The notes: generated from the letters alone by a model not told the origin. Numbered from the stretch's first letter, positions 27,596-37,700 are shown. The stretch: 64,000 bases of DNA from a bacterium (GCA_030429345.1 JAUIFJ010000015.1:30670-94669), one strand, 5' to 3'. Made by a program: numbers and translations.

Positions 27596-28287
27596 CGCGC
27601 CAGGGTCAGGGACGCGCCGCTGACCAGCCGCGAGGCCGGATCCGCCAGGAAGGAGATCACCTCGGCAATGCCTTCCGGCGGCAGCCAGGAGGAGGTGTCC
27701 GCATCCGGCATGGCCTCGCGGTTGGCGGGAGTGTCAATGATGGTCGGAATGACGGCGTTGACGCGAATGCCGTCGGGCAGCAGTTCTTCCGACAGCGAGC
27801 GCGTCAGGCCGAGCACGGCGGACTTGCTCGCCGTATACGCGGCCATGCTGGCGCCGCCGTCGTAGAGCGCGGGCCGTGCGCCGACCGTGATCACGCTGGC
27901 CGGCGACGCCTCGCGCAGGCGGGGCAGGGCCGAGCGAATGGTGTGATACAGCGAACGCAGGTTCATGTCCAGCATGCCTTCGAGATCCTCCGCCCCGGTC
28001 TCCGCCAGGCCGCCGAAGTGGAAGCCCCCCGCCATGCAGGCCAACGCATCCAGCCGACCCGCCGGCAGCGCCCTGAACCAGTCCTCGGCCGCCTGGGCTG
28101 AACTCAGGTCACACAGGGAGGCATGAAGCCTGCCTTCGCCCCGGAAGCCCTCCAGCAGGCGCTCCCTCTCCCGCTCGGTGAAACAGGGTACGTATACACT
28201 GCGACCGCCTTCCAGCAGGCTGCGCGTCACCGCGCTGCCCAGGAAGCCCGCGCCGCCGGTGACGACGGCCATGGACGTGCTGGCCAT
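27592..28287 (-). CDS. Short-chain dehydrogenase/reductase
   Basis: 231 aa. Rossmann motif TGGAGFLG (10-17), a CMAGG segment for NNAG, active-site YTASK and an Asn/Ser pair in the expected places, so it is a classical SDR binding NAD(P). The substrate is undefined. It is coupled to rarD by overlapping stop/start and lies 13 bp after the 115-aa hypothetical gene in the same operon. Confidence 0.83.
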   Translation of the reverse strand: MASTSMAVVTGGAGFLGSAVTRSLLEGGRSVYVPCFTERERERLLEGFRGEGRLHASLCDLSSAQAAEDWFRALPAGRLDALACMAGGFHFGGLAETGAEDLEGMLDMNLRSLYHTIRSALPRLREASPASVITVGARPALYDGGASMAAYTASKSAVLGLTRSLSEELLPDGIRVNAVIPTIIDTPANREAMPDADTSSWLPPEGIAEVISFLADPASRLVSGASLTLAR

Positions 28288-28300
28288 GAAATCCTCCTTT

Positions 28301-28648
28301 TCAGCCTTGCCTGGCGCCGGGCCAGTCTTCGCCTTCGTAGTAGCGCGTGCCCTGGTGCCCCTTGCGCGGGAAGGCCTGCCTGGCCCTCTCGCCCGGCGCT
28401 TCCACGTGGATCAAGGTGCGCGGCCGCCCGGACTTGGGGTTGATCGCCCCGGGCGTGAAGCCCGTGATACGCAGCCGGCCGACCACGCGGTGCTCGTGGA
28501 TCGTGTAGACCCAGTGTCCGACCTGCAGCTTCGAGGGGCTGCCCGCCATGTGGAACTCGTAGTCCTTGAGCCGGCCGTCGTAGAGGGAATCGACGAAGTC
28601 GGCCCCCTCGCCGGCCGGAATGGTCTTGGTGATTCCGAAATCGCTCAC
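28301..28648 (-). CDS. Hypothetical protein in molybdopterin operon
   Basis: 115 aa from GTG 28648. The GGAGG ribosome binding site for this start is formed by the last Gly-Gly codons of moaA, 1 bp upstream, which decides the start over the longer frame. The protein has a compact beta-rich pattern (VGHWVYTIHEHRVVGRLRITGF) and a basic, Gly/Pro-rich C-terminus. No family recognised. Cotranscription with moaA suggests, but does not show, a link to cofactor metabolism. Confidence 0.65.
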   Translation of the reverse strand: MSDFGITKTIPAGEGADFVDSLYDGRLKDYEFHMAGSPSKLQVGHWVYTIHEHRVVGRLRITGFTPGAINPKSGRPRTLIHVEAPGERARQAFPRKGHQGTRYYEGEDWPGARQG

Positions 28649-28649
28649 C

Positions 28650-29654
28650 CTATCCTCCGATGTAGGACATTTCGATGCGTTGTCCCTGCCCGGCGCTGCC
28701 GCGGCGCTCGGAATAGCGGTCCGAGCGGCGGCTCCACAGGCCCTGCAGAAGCTCGCGCAGCTTCCCGTCGTCCGCTCCCGCGCGCAGGGGAGTCTTGAGG
28801 TTGCTTCCCCGTGTGGCAAAGAGGCAGGTGTAGAGCACGCCCTCGGCGCTGAGGCGCAGCCGCGTGCAGTCGCCGCAGAAAGCCTGGCTCACGCTGGAGA
28901 TCAGGCCGATCTCCCCGGCCCCGTCCCGGTACTTCCAGCGCCGGGCCACTTCGCCGCGATAGGCCGCCCCGACAGCCTCCAGGGGCCAGCGCTTCTGCAG
29001 GCGCTCGAGGATCTCCGCGGACGGAACGACGGATTCGCGGTTCCAGCCGTTGCTGTTTCCCACGTCCATGAACTCGATGAAGCGCAGGGTTCGTCCTGTC
29101 TCACGGCAGTGTTCCGCCAGGGGCAGGAGGTCCTCCTCGTTGAGGCCGCGCTTGACCACCATGTTGATCTTGACCGGTCCCAGGCCCGCTTCTTCCGCGG
29201 CGCGAATGCCTTCCAGCACATGGGAAACGGGAACGCCCACGTCGTTGATGCGCTGGAAGACCTCGTCGCGCAGGGAGTCGAGACTGACCGTGACACGCTG
29301 CAGGCCCTGCCGCTTCAGCTGCTCCGCGTGACGGGGAAGCAGCAGGCCGTTGCTGGTCATCGCCAGGTCCAGGCCCGGCCGCGCCAGCATGCCGACCAGC
29401 GTGCTGCAGTCGTGGCGCAGGAGCGGTTCGCCTCCCGTGAGACGCACCTTCTGCAGGCCAAGCTCCTGCAGCAGACCGACCACCCGCGTGATCTCCTCGA
29501 AACTCAAGAGCTCCTTGCGCGGCAGGAAGCGATAGCCCTTGCCGAAGGTCTCGGCCGGCATGCAGTAGCTGCAGCGGAAGTTGCAGCGGTCCGTCAGCGA
29601 GATCCGCAGATCCCGCAGGGGGCGCTCCAGGCTGTCCGTCAGGGTCGTTGTCAT
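28650..29654 (-). CDS. moaA: GTP 3',8-cyclase MoaA
   Basis: 334 aa radical-SAM enzyme that starts molybdopterin synthesis. N-terminal cluster CNFRCSYC (C24, C28, C31), SAM-binding TGGEPLLR, and a C-terminal cluster in CGDCTRLRLSAEGVLYTCLF. It ends in Gly-Gly, the conserved tail needed for activity. First gene of a four-gene operon; other molybdopterin genes are not in the window. Confidence 0.93.
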   Translation of the reverse strand: MTTTLTDSLERPLRDLRISLTDRCNFRCSYCMPAETFGKGYRFLPRKELLSFEEITRVVGLLQELGLQKVRLTGGEPLLRHDCSTLVGMLARPGLDLAMTSNGLLLPRHAEQLKRQGLQRVTVSLDSLRDEVFQRINDVGVPVSHVLEGIRAAEEAGLGPVKINMVVKRGLNEEDLLPLAEHCRETGRTLRFIEFMDVGNSNGWNRESVVPSAEILERLQKRWPLEAVGAAYRGEVARRWKYRDGAGEIGLISSVSQAFCGDCTRLRLSAEGVLYTCLFATRGSNLKTPLRAGADDGKLRELLQGLWSRRSDRYSERRGSAGQGQRIEMSYIGG

Positions 29655-29861
29655 GGCTTCCGTGTGTTCGTTGCCCTCTGCCGGCCCGGCCGGTCGCGAT
29701 CCGCGCGAGCGGGCGCTTCATGGTAAGGCAATCCCGCTTCGAAATCGAGATCCGGCAAGCGCATTCAGCGACGGAGAAGAAAAACCGGATCTCTGGTGAA
29801 ACCTCTTGCCAGGGACGAAATCAAAGTGATATCATGATGACATCAATCGGAGGATCTGGAC

Positions 29862-30731
29862 ATGTTGAAAGACATCGAACGTAAAGCGGCCAATGGGCTG
29901 CCGATTCTGCTGTTGTTCATTCTGGCGGCTATCGCCTGCTTCGTCGGCCTGATCGCCAGCGCCAGGGCCGATTTCGTGCCCGGCATCCTTGGTAGCCTGC
30001 TGACCCTCGTCTTCTTCATCCTGATGATGGCCGGCTGCTTCATGGTCAATCCCAACGAGAGCCGCGTGCTGCAGCTCTTCGGCCGCTACGTGGGAACGGT
30101 GCACGACCAGGGCCTGCGCTGGGCCAATCCTTTCTTCACCAAGCGCAAGATCTCGCGGCGCGTGCGCAATTTCGAGACCTCGAAAGTCAAGGTGAACGAT
30201 GCCGGCGGAAACCCGGTCGAGATCGCCTGCGTGGTGGTCTGGCAGGTGGTCGACTGCGCCGAGGCCTGCTTCGAGGTCGATGATTTCGTCAACTATGTGC
30301 ATGTGCAGAGCGAGGCCGCCGTCCGCAACCTGGCCACGGCCTACCCCTACGACAGCCATGGCGAAGACGTGCTCAGCCTAAGCGGCGACACGGGACAGGT
30401 CAGCCTACAGCTGCAGAAGGAGATCCAGGATCGACTGGACAAAGCGGGAGTCAACGTAATCGAGGCGCGCATCAGCCACCTGGCCTATGCCCAGGAGATC
30501 GCCGCCGCCATGCTGCAGCGCCAGCAGGCGGGGGCCGTCGTGGCCGCCCGCTCGAAGATCGTCGAAGGCGCGGTGGGCATGGTCGACATGGCCCTGGAAC
30601 AGCTGAGCCGCAAGGAGATCGTCGAACTGGACGAGGAGCGCAAGGCGGCCATGGTCAGCAACCTGCTGGTCGTGCTTTGCAGCGATCGCCACACCCAGCC
30701 GGTGGTCAACACGGGCACGCTCTACAACTAG
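29862..30731 (+). CDS. SPFH/band 7 (slipin-like) membrane protein
   Basis: 289 aa. Two hydrophobic segments (about 12-34 and 40-60) anchor it; residues 62-220 are an SPFH domain ([29 protein letters not shown]...). A helical C-terminal part follows ([21 protein letters not shown]). Such proteins form membrane microdomain scaffolds. GGAGG lies 8 nt before ATG 29862. A palindrome TGATATCA and a TGATGACATCA repeat lie just upstream (29827-29846) and may bind the regulator encoded next. It is followed after 3 bp by the Arc-like gene. Confidence 0.85.
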   Translation: MLKDIERKAANGLPILLLFILAAIACFVGLIASARADFVPGILGSLLTLVFFILMMAGCFMVNPNESRVLQLFGRYVGTVHDQGLRWANPFFTKRKISRRVRNFETSKVKVNDAGGNPVEIACVVVWQVVDCAEACFEVDDFVNYVHVQSEAAVRNLATAYPYDSHGEDVLSLSGDTGQVSLQLQKEIQDRLDKAGVNVIEARISHLAYAQEIAAAMLQRQQAGAVVAARSKIVEGAVGMVDMALEQLSRKEIVELDEERKAAMVSNLLVVLCSDRHTQPVVNTGTLYN

Positions 30732-30734
30732 ATC

Positions 30735-30917
30735 ATGGCGAAACGGAAGGCATTCCTGCTGCGGCTGGATCCGCGGCTGCTGGAAGCCCTGCAGCGCTGG
30801 GCCGGGGATGATCTGCGCAGTCTGAACGCCCAGATCGACTACCTGCTGCGCCAGAGCCTGAAGCAGGCGGGACGCAAGCTTCCTGAAGCTGGCGAAAGCG
30901 AGGAAGGGAAAGAATAG
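30735..30917 (+). CDS. Arc/MetJ-type ribbon-helix-helix protein
   Basis: 60 aa. [36 protein letters not shown] matches the beta-helix-helix of Arc-family DNA-binding proteins; the charged tail is disordered. It follows the SPFH gene by 3 bp and is surely cotranscribed. Pairing of an SPFH protein with a small Arc-type protein suggests local autoregulation. Confidence 0.82.
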   Translation: MAKRKAFLLRLDPRLLEALQRWAGDDLRSLNAQIDYLLRQSLKQAGRKLPEAGESEEGKE

Positions 30918-30970
30918 GAAGCGGTCACCTCGCGGCCATGGGATCGACACCTCTGCAAAGAGGAGGTCTC

Positions 30971-31075
30971 ATGCAGCAAAGACACAAACAGAAACCCTGC
31001 GACGGCTTTTGCCTTGTCGCGCAGCTCATCAGCCTGGTCGTCTTCCTGTGGATGGTTTCGATCCAGCTGGCATGA
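30971..31075 (+). CDS. 34-aa small membrane protein
   Basis: Too short for ordinary gene calls but well supported: AGGAGG ends 4 nt before ATG 30971, the frame codes 34 residues, and the stop (31073-31075) runs into a strong terminator. The N-terminal third is basic and polar (MQQRHKQKPCDG); the rest, LVAQLISLVVFLWMVSIQLA, is one transmembrane helix. It is third in the SPFH-Arc operon, 53 bp after the Arc stop. Function unknown; it could be an interaction partner of the SPFH protein. Confidence 0.65.
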   Translation: MQQRHKQKPCDGFCLVAQLISLVVFLWMVSIQLA

Positions 31076-31079
31076 AAAA

Positions 31080-31104
31080 AGCCCCGTGCGCAGTGCACGG
31101 GGCT
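31080..31104. terminator. Bidirectional terminator between small protein and tRNA-Gln
   Basis: AGCCCCGTGC / GCACGGGGCT 10-bp stem with a 5-nt loop. Flanked by AAAAAA on the left and TTTT on the right, it works for the plus-strand small-protein operon and the minus-strand tRNA. Confidence 0.85.
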
Positions 31105-31116
31105 TTTGCGTTGTAT

Positions 31117-31187
31117 TGGCCTGCAGGGATTCGAACCCCGATTGCTGGAACCAGAATCCAGAGTCCTAGCCATTGGACGACAGGCCA
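31117..31187 (-). tRNA. tRNA-Gln, anticodon CTG
   Basis: 71-nt cloverleaf on the minus strand: acceptor TGGCCTG pairs CAGGCCA, D-stem GTCC/GGAC, anticodon stem CTGGA/TCCAG with loop TTCTGGT giving anticodon CTG (codon CAG), and T-arm with GGTTCGAATCC. No encoded CCA. A terminator follows at 31080-31104. Confidence 0.95.
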
Positions 31188-31240
31188 ATTGACAGAACGC
31201 AGATTATACCATTGCGGCAGCAAAAAGCAATGGGAGCCTT

Positions 31241-31540
31241 TCAGTCACCGAGCTTGTCGAGCCCGTCCTTGACATCCTTCGCCGTCTCGCCGGCCTTCTT
31301 GACCCCGTCGCGAACCGACTCGTAGGTCTCCTTGCCTTTCTCCTTCAGCGCCTCCAGCTCATCCGGCATGGGCGTCCCGGTCATCTCGAACCAGACCAAC
31401 GCGCCAATAAGGATCAAAAGCAGAAAGAGGGCCATCTTGAAGAGCTTCTTCAGCACGGCATAGACGATCACGATCAGCAGGCCAATGGCAATGGCCAGCA
31501 GCATGGGGCTGCCCAGCACCTTGTCGATGAATGCTTCCAT
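31241..31540 (-). CDS. Small membrane protein with amphipathic tail
   Basis: 99 aa from ATG 31540 (GAGGAG about 10 nt upstream); the larger frame extends into antisense of the next gene and is rejected. Two hydrophobic helices (about 12-28 and 32-52), then a charged helical tail with repeated Lys/Glu/Ala (KGKETYESVRDGVKKAGETAKDVKDG) resembling stress-protein-like repeats. No family assigned with confidence. Monocistronic, divergent from the GT39-like gene. Confidence 0.65.
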   Translation of the reverse strand: MEAFIDKVLGSPMLLAIAIGLLIVIVYAVLKKLFKMALFLLLILIGALVWFEMTGTPMPDELEALKEKGKETYESVRDGVKKAGETAKDVKDGLDKLGD

Positions 31541-31595
31541 GGGAACGGGTTCTCCTCTGTGAGTAAGAAAGGTAGGATTCCCCCCCTCCCAAACA

Positions 31596-31617
31596 ATCGC
31601 TATCGGGATCGCTATCG
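31596..31617. repeat. Short dispersed repeat (ATCGCTATCG doublet), copy 2
   Basis: Identical 22 bp to 12334-12355 with a C-rich left flank and a TTGCCC-type right flank. It lies in the divergent promoter region between 31540 and 31667, so a regulatory or REP-like role is possible. Confidence 0.7.
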
Positions 31618-31666
31618 CTACTTTTGCCCCTTGCACATGACACGATTGATCCGACACCTCCACCCC

Positions 31667-33166
31667 ATGAACAGCCCGTTGCCAGTGCTCCTGCTGGCGC
31701 TGCTGGTCCGGCTGCTTCACCGCCCCGGCTTCGTCTTCTCCGATGATGCCCACTATCTCTTCGTGGCACGCTTCGGGGAAGCGGCCTACGAAGGCTATCC
31801 GATCATGCCGCTGCGCGTGGCGCACATCGGCCTGCTGCGGTTCGCGGAAAGCCTCTTCGGGCCCGGCGACTTCGCCTGGACCCTGTTCCCGCTTCTCCTC
31901 TCTCTCCTGGCCGTCCTCGCCGTATACCGCATTGGGCGACTGCTGACGGGGCAAGCCGCGACCGGCGCCTGGGCGGCCCTGCTGCTGGCGCTGGTCCCCG
32001 TGGAGGCCGTCATGGCCGGAACCGCCTTCGCGGATACGGGAGCGGCGGCCTGCATAGCGGCGGGCATCTGGCTGCTGGTCGAGAGCGAACACGGGCGACG
32101 GTGGCTGCTCTGGCCCGGGGCGCTGCTGCTCGGCCTTTCGCTGCTCTTCAAAATGATCGCCCTTTGGCTGCTCCCCCTGCTGGCGATCGCCCAGCTGGCG
32201 GCGTGGATCACGGAGCGCAGGGAAGCAAGACCCTTGAGCCTGCAGCCGGCCCTGTGGGCCGCGGGATGCGGCATCGTGCTCGTGCTCGCCGCGGAGGCCG
32301 CCGTATATCACATCGATCGCGGCGACGCCCTGCACCGCTTCCGCATGCAGGCCCTGAATCACGAACTCTGCCCGGACGATTTCTTCAAACCCGGCAGCGC
32401 GCGGGGCTACGAGACCCCGGAGGACCGCGGCCCGGCCCTGGCGCGCCTGCTGCTGGAACGCAATCCGCGCTCCCTGTTGCTGCGCCGCACCTCCATGGGC
32501 CTGCCCCTGCTGGCCCTGCTGGCCATCGCGACGGTCGGCAGGCGTCGAGCCTGGCGCTGGGTCAGCCTGTGGTTTCTTGGCCTGCTGCTGCTTTTCTGGG
32601 GCGGGACGACCTCCTTCTCCTCCTGGCAGCCGCTACCCATGGACCTGCCCTGGTACATTCTGCCTCTGCTGGCCCCCGCTGCCCTGCTCGGCGGAGCCCT
32701 TCTGGCGGAGCAGAAAATGGCCCTGCAGCTCCCGGCTCTTTGCGGATTCGCCTTCCTCAGCGCGCACGGCAGCGGCCTGCTGCGCGACTATCTTGCCGTC
32801 GAAGACTGCAAGCGCCTGCGCGCCGCTTTCCAGGCCAGCGCGCCAACGACCGTTCACACGGACGGCTTCAGCCTCTACGCCCTGCGCGTACTGGCCATTC
32901 CGGCGCTGGAAAGCCGCATCGGCTTTGAAGACACCCTGCTGACGGTGATGCCGGAAGGGTATTTCCTGAGGCATCGCCAGAACCGCCGCGAATGGCGCGC
33001 CATGGGCCATCGCCTGCTCGAACCCCAGCCGGAATGGCCCCTGCAGCGAGTGGAAGGCGGAGCCGGCATGAGCTATTTGCGTTTCGGAGAAAAGGAGGAC
33101 CCGCCATGGAACCCGTCCCTGCCGCGCTACCCCGGGCCCTGGACGAAAACGGACGACGATTGCTAG
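31667..33166 (+). CDS. GT39/ArnT-like membrane glycosyltransferase-family protein
   Basis: 499 aa from ATG 31667 (ATG 31637 also possible; neither has a clear binding site). Multi-pass membrane protein with the GT-C-type acidic motif FSDDAHY in the first external loop, about 11 hydrophobic helices and a soluble C-terminal part. The family uses lipid-linked sugars to glycosylate proteins or lipids; donor and acceptor are unknown. Its last 61 bp overlap the next gene. Confidence 0.75.
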   Translation: MNSPLPVLLLALLVRLLHRPGFVFSDDAHYLFVARFGEAAYEGYPIMPLRVAHIGLLRFAESLFGPGDFAWTLFPLLLSLLAVLAVYRIGRLLTGQAATGAWAALLLALVPVEAVMAGTAFADTGAAACIAAGIWLLVESEHGRRWLLWPGALLLGLSLLFKMIALWLLPLLAIAQLAAWITERREARPLSLQPALWAAGCGIVLVLAAEAAVYHIDRGDALHRFRMQALNHELCPDDFFKPGSARGYETPEDRGPALARLLLERNPRSLLLRRTSMGLPLLALLAIATVGRRRAWRWVSLWFLGLLLLFWGGTTSFSSWQPLPMDLPWYILPLLAPAALLGGALLAEQKMALQLPALCGFAFLSAHGSGLLRDYLAVEDCKRLRAAFQASAPTTVHTDGFSLYALRVLAIPALESRIGFEDTLLTVMPEGYFLRHRQNRREWRAMGHRLLEPQPEWPLQRVEGGAGMSYLRFGEKEDPPWNPSLPRYPGPWTKTDDDC

Positions 33167-33420
33167 CGGACTACCTCAAGCGGGAACGACGCTCCTGGCT
33201 GCGCGAACTGGAAGTCCTGGGAGAGCAGCTGGCCTGTGAACTTGAAAGGGCAAGAGAGAGCATGCCCGACGACGCGCCGCGCAGCGGAGGCGACCACTTC
33301 CTGTGGGAGGAGGAGAACCGCGAATTCGAGGCCCTGGCCGGCCTGGCTGGCCTGCAAAGCGACCTGGAAGAGCGCCTGCGCCTGCTGCGCGCCGCGCTGG
33401 AGGAAGACCTTTCTTCCTGA
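33106..33420 (+). CDS. Small coiled-coil protein overlapping the GT39-like gene
   Basis: 104 aa from ATG 33106, with AAGGAGG 8 nt upstream inside the preceding gene. The product is Glu/Leu/Arg-rich and predicted largely helical: KRERRSWLRELEVLGEQLACELERARES and LQSDLEERLRLLRAALEEDL. It resembles DksA/TraR-like coiled coils in size and composition but has no zinc cysteines; no family assigned. The 61-bp overlap implies coupled translation. Confidence 0.65.
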   Translation: MEPVPAALPRALDENGRRLLADYLKRERRSWLRELEVLGEQLACELERARESMPDDAPRSGGDHFLWEEENREFEALAGLAGLQSDLEERLRLLRAALEEDLSS

Positions 33421-33491
33421 TGTCGACGATTGCGCGCCATGAAAGAGGATCTTGTTTGCAAGGGTCTCCGATTCTATCTTCGGGGCTTCGC

Positions 33492-33564
<73 letters not shown>

Positions 33565-33574
33565 TGCAAAAGAA

Positions 33575-33598
33575 AGCCCGCCGATCGGCGGGCTTTTT
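33575..33598 (+). terminator. Intrinsic terminator after tRNA-Thr
   Basis: AGCCCGCCGATCGGCGGGCT perfect palindromic stem followed by TTTTT. Confidence 0.9.
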
Positions 33599-33652
33599 CT
33601 CTCTTCGACGGAAAACTCGATCGACCAGCAATCGTCCAGGCGGGTTCGTGCC

Positions 33653-34339
33653 TCAGGATTCCTTGCCGATCCACTTGTAGACCGCGGCCCCCAGCACTCC
33701 ACCGATGATCGGCGCGACCCAGAAGAGCCAGAGTTGCTGGATTGCCCACCCTCCTGCGAAGAGGGCGACACCGGTGCTGCGGGCGGGGTTGACCGATGTG
33801 TTGGTCACCGGAATGCTGATCAGGTGGATCAGCGTGAGACAAAGGCCGATGGCGATCGGAGCCAGCCCCGCCGGGGCCCGCTTGTCGGTCGCGCCCAGGA
33901 TCACGATGAGAAACATCATCGTCAGCACGACCTCCGTCACCAGCGCGGCAAGAAGAGTATAGCCGCCCGGCGAGTGCTCGCCAAAGCCGTTGGAAGCGAA
34001 GCCCGCGCTGGCGTCGAAGCCCGCCTGTCCGCTGGCGATCACGAAGAGCACACCGCCTGCGGCAATGGCTCCCAGCACCTGGGACACGATGTAGGGCGCG
34101 AGTTCGCGGGCTTCAAAGCGCCCGCCAGCCCACAGGCCGATTGACACGGCAGGGTTCAGATGACACCCGGAGATGTGCCCGATAGCATAGGCCATGGTCA
34201 ACACGGTCAGGCCGAAAGCCAGCGAAACCCCCAGCAGGCCGATGCCCACTTCAGGAAACCCGGCGGCCAGGACTGCACTGCCGCAACCGCCCAGCACCAG
34301 CCAGAACGTTCCGAAAAACTCCGCTCCATATCGGTTCAT
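33653..34339 (-). CDS. aqpZ: Aquaporin Z-type channel
   Basis: 228 aa from ATG 34339 (GGGAG upstream). Six helices and two NPA half-helices: HLNPAVS (NPA 62-64) and SVNPARS in the second half; N-terminus [21 protein letters not shown] is typical of AqpZ. It conducts water across the inner membrane. The family Arg after the second NPA is present. Upstream lies 448 bp with a 99-bp repeat and no other gene. Confidence 0.93.
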   Translation of the reverse strand: MNRYGAEFFGTFWLVLGGCGSAVLAAGFPEVGIGLLGVSLAFGLTVLTMAYAIGHISGCHLNPAVSIGLWAGGRFEARELAPYIVSQVLGAIAAGGVLFVIASGQAGFDASAGFASNGFGEHSPGGYTLLAALVTEVVLTMMFLIVILGATDKRAPAGLAPIAIGLCLTLIHLISIPVTNTSVNPARSTGVALFAGGWAIQQLWLFWVAPIIGGVLGAAVYKWIGKES

Positions 34340-34528
34340 GATTCGCTCCCGATGCTTGTACAACTCTGTCTCAATGACCCAACTCACTGGAAAGTAAAAC
34401 CTTCAACTGTCAATCATCATGTTAAAATCCAATGCCCTGACTCCTCAGCCGAATGCGCCGGGGCCCCGGCCGCTGCTGGATCTGAGTCGGGAGCGGGAAG
34501 GAAATCCGGCATGGAAATGGCGACAGCT

Positions 34529-34627
34529 GTCCTCTGGTGAGGACTTAAAATAACGGGGTTCAAAGCCATGCACTGTGAGTAGGAGCGTGCACGGCTTCTT
34601 TCTTCCCTTTCGTCCACCCCAACGGAC
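34529..34627 (+). repeat. 99-bp dispersed repeat, copy C
   Basis: Perfect terminal palindromes GTCCTCTGGTGAGGAC (34529-34544) and GTCC-N8-GGAC (34612-34627). Core TAACGGGGTTCAAAGCC and TGCAC...GTGCA are present. Copy D shares the same extended flanks on both sides, so C and D were duplicated with the giant genes. The rest of 34340-34787 carries the terminator only. Confidence 0.92.
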
Positions 34628-34709
34628 ACCGCCGCCAACATCCTGAACAACCCCATCACCCCACCAGGACACCCACCCAACCCGCTTCGCCCTTCATCCT
34701 TGAGAGAAA

Positions 34710-34737
34710 GCCCCCGCCGGCCGAAACCGACGGGGGC
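34710..34737 (-). terminator. Terminator after giant surface protein 1
   Basis: GCCCCCG / CGGGGGC stem extended to 11 bp with one mismatch, loop ccgaaa, followed on the minus strand by TTTCTCT. An identical one follows the paralogue (41447-41474). Confidence 0.75.
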
Positions 34738-34787
34738 CCGAGTTCAGGTCCCGGCGGGAACCACGCCGGGAGCCTGGAAGATGCGTG

Positions 34788-37700
34788 TTACTTCATCAAC
34801 ATCATCTTGCGCACGTCGCTGTAGAGCGAGGCGCCGCCGTTGTCGGCGACCGTCACACGGTAGAAGTAGACGCCGCTCGCCAGCGCGCTGCCGTCGAAGC
34901 GGAACTCGTGCCAGCCCGCGTCCAGGCGGTCGTTCCACAACAGGGACTGCCGCTGGCCGAGCAGGTTGTATACTTCCAGCTTGACCTGGCCCGCCTGGGG
35001 CAGGGCCACGCGCAGCATGGTGCTCGGGTTGAAGGGATTCGGATAGTTGGCGCCCAGCTCGAAACGCTCCGGCAGGGCCGGTCCGCTCGCAACATCCGTG
35101 ACGGCGCAGGGAGCCATGTAGTGCTCCACGGGATGCGCCAGGCCGTTGGTCGCGCCCAGGAAGACCGTTCCGTCCGTATGCAGGGCAATGCCGTGTACAT
35201 CCTCCAGCCCGCTGGGACAGAAGTCGCCGCGCGGCTCCACCTGGCCGTTGCCCAGATCCAGGAAGCATTCCATGCTGCCCGTCGAGCGGTTGACCAGCAA
35301 CAGCTGGTCGCTGCCTTCGTCGTAGTCCGCGCCGGCCGCGCCGGGCACGCCGCCGCTCCAGGGAAGCACTTCCGCGCTCAGGTCGACCGGGTTGGCGGGA
35401 TCGCTGATGTCGATGCGCACCACCTCGTCGAAGCCGGCGTTGGAACACACGGCCCAAAGGATCTCGCTGTCCGCGTCGTAGGCCAGGCCCATCGGCATGC
35501 GCCCCGTGCCTTCGGCGAGAATCGCCGGTTCGAAAGAGGCAATCGTCGAGCCGTCCGTGTTCTTGTGGCTGATGCCGGCCAGGTAGCTGACCCAGACCGT
35601 GTTGTCCCGGCTGTCCCAGGCGATGCCCTGGTAGTCGTGTCCGGCGGTCATCGCGGAAATCGTCGTCGCGGAGCCGTCCTCCGAGTCCTGCATCACGAAG
35701 CGGTTGACCGAACTGGCGTTCCAGAGAATCTGGCCGTCACCCATCCCTTCGCCGTCACTCAGGTTGACCATGCCGAAGAGGCCGTTGCCGGTCAGGTTCT
35801 GCGTGAGCTGCTCGATGTGGGTGCAGCTGGCCGCCGTCAGGAAACTGGCTTCGGCGAAGGCCGTTTCTTCGACCGTCGAGGTCACCGTGAAGACCGCCAG
35901 GTCGGTGAAGCTTTCCGGCTCCTCGGGTACGAAATGTCTCACGCCCAGGTTGAAGACCTCGTCATAGGCCAGTTCGGGAATCGCCGTGATCTCGGCCCAG
36001 GCGGCGTCTACATCGTGCCAGGTCACGTCCCAGATGTGTCCCTCGGACTCGATGCTGAAAGCGCTGGGGTTCTCGCCGCGATTCTCGACCTCGAAGGTAT
36101 ACTCCGCATACTCTCCGTTGACGCCCACGCCATCCTGCTCGGACGGATCGATATCGACGGCATAGGGACCGCTGGGGCCGATCACATTGAAGCCGAACCA
36201 GACCGCGCTCTCCGGGGTAGGCATCCAGCCCTGGCTGTTGTAGTTGCACCAGAAACCCTGTGTGCCATCGGCGTTCTCCTGGCCGATGGTCGCCGAGAGC
36301 ATGTCCAGGTCGTTCTCGAAGTTCTGGTAATTGATGCGCACGGCCTCCTCGTCGGGGTCGAGGATCACCTGGGCCGTAATACGACCGCTGGTCTGGCCGC
36401 CGGGGAATTCGGGCACGCCCAGGTAGTTGACCACGAACAGGCCGTCCTGCGTCCCGTACTCGATGGTGCCGTCATTGTTGCTGTCGGGGTCCAGGTCGTC
36501 CCAGAACATGGCGATCACCGCGTTCGGGGTCGAAGTATTCGGCAGTTGCTGGTTGCCCAGCGAATTCATGCCCGTCTCGGCAAAGCCGATCATGCCGTTG
36601 CTGCCGATCCAGACCTGGGTGTAATCCACGCCGTAGTGGTTCCAGGTGAAGCCGATATCGAAGGGGCCGGCGAAGCCGTCATCCGTGGCCGGGGCCGGGT
36701 TCGGGCTGTCCAGTTCGACCCAGTCGTACTCCACCTGGCCGTCGGCGTCCGTCGTGCTCCAGAAGTAGCCGTATTCGTCCGGACCGCCCTGGACCGGCAC
36801 CACCGTCAGCGAGACCGTGGTCGCATCCTGCCGGCTCGGGTCCCCGCTGCTTGTCGCCGTGACATCGAAGACGTACTGGATGTCCGCCGGCACCTCGGGA
36901 ATGTCGAACTCCAGCTCGAATTCGAAGGCCTCCAAAGGCTGGACAGTCGGCGTCGTGTTGCCCGGTGTGCCGTTGATCAGCACCTGGACTTCCACGTCGC
37001 TCGTCCCGCTGGCGGCGATCACGAAGCTGTCCTCCACCAGGCCGTTGTTGGTGACGCTCACCGGCACCGTGACCTGCGAATCCACACCGCCCGCCGTGTT
37101 CACGCCATCCTCCAGGACCGGGAAGTAGTCCGGCGGGGCGCCCAGGCTGAAGCGCACGGTCCACTGCGAGGCAGGCGGGAAGGGGTCATTGTTGTACAAA
37201 ACGGTCAGGCCGTCGCTGCCGTCGCTGTTCTCGATGCCGATCGTGCAGCTGCTCAGGTCGATGCCGTCGGCCAGCTGGTTGTAGTTATGGAACACATAGC
37301 CGCTCTCGAAATCGAAGACGGACTGTGCCACGACATTGCCGGGGCCGGAGGGGTATTCGATCACCCCGTCGTAGGTCAGCACGAAACGCCCGTCCTCGTC
37401 GTTGCCGTAATACACCTGCCCGCCGTCCGCGGGATCCAGGTCGTCCCAGAACAGCGCCAGGCAGTTGTTCGGCGTACTCGGGTCGGGGAAATTCTCGTTG
37501 CCGAGGGAATTCAAGCCCAACTGGTCAAAACCGTAGACGCCGTTCGAACCGACGTATACAGAGGAATAGGGGTTGCCGTAGAAGCTGATCGTCCCGTTCA
37601 TCTCGAAGGGTCCGCTGACCGAATCGTCGCCCAGGTCCGTGATATAGGTGCGATCCTCTTCCGGCAGATCGACCCAGAAGTAGTCCACGTCTCCACCCGC

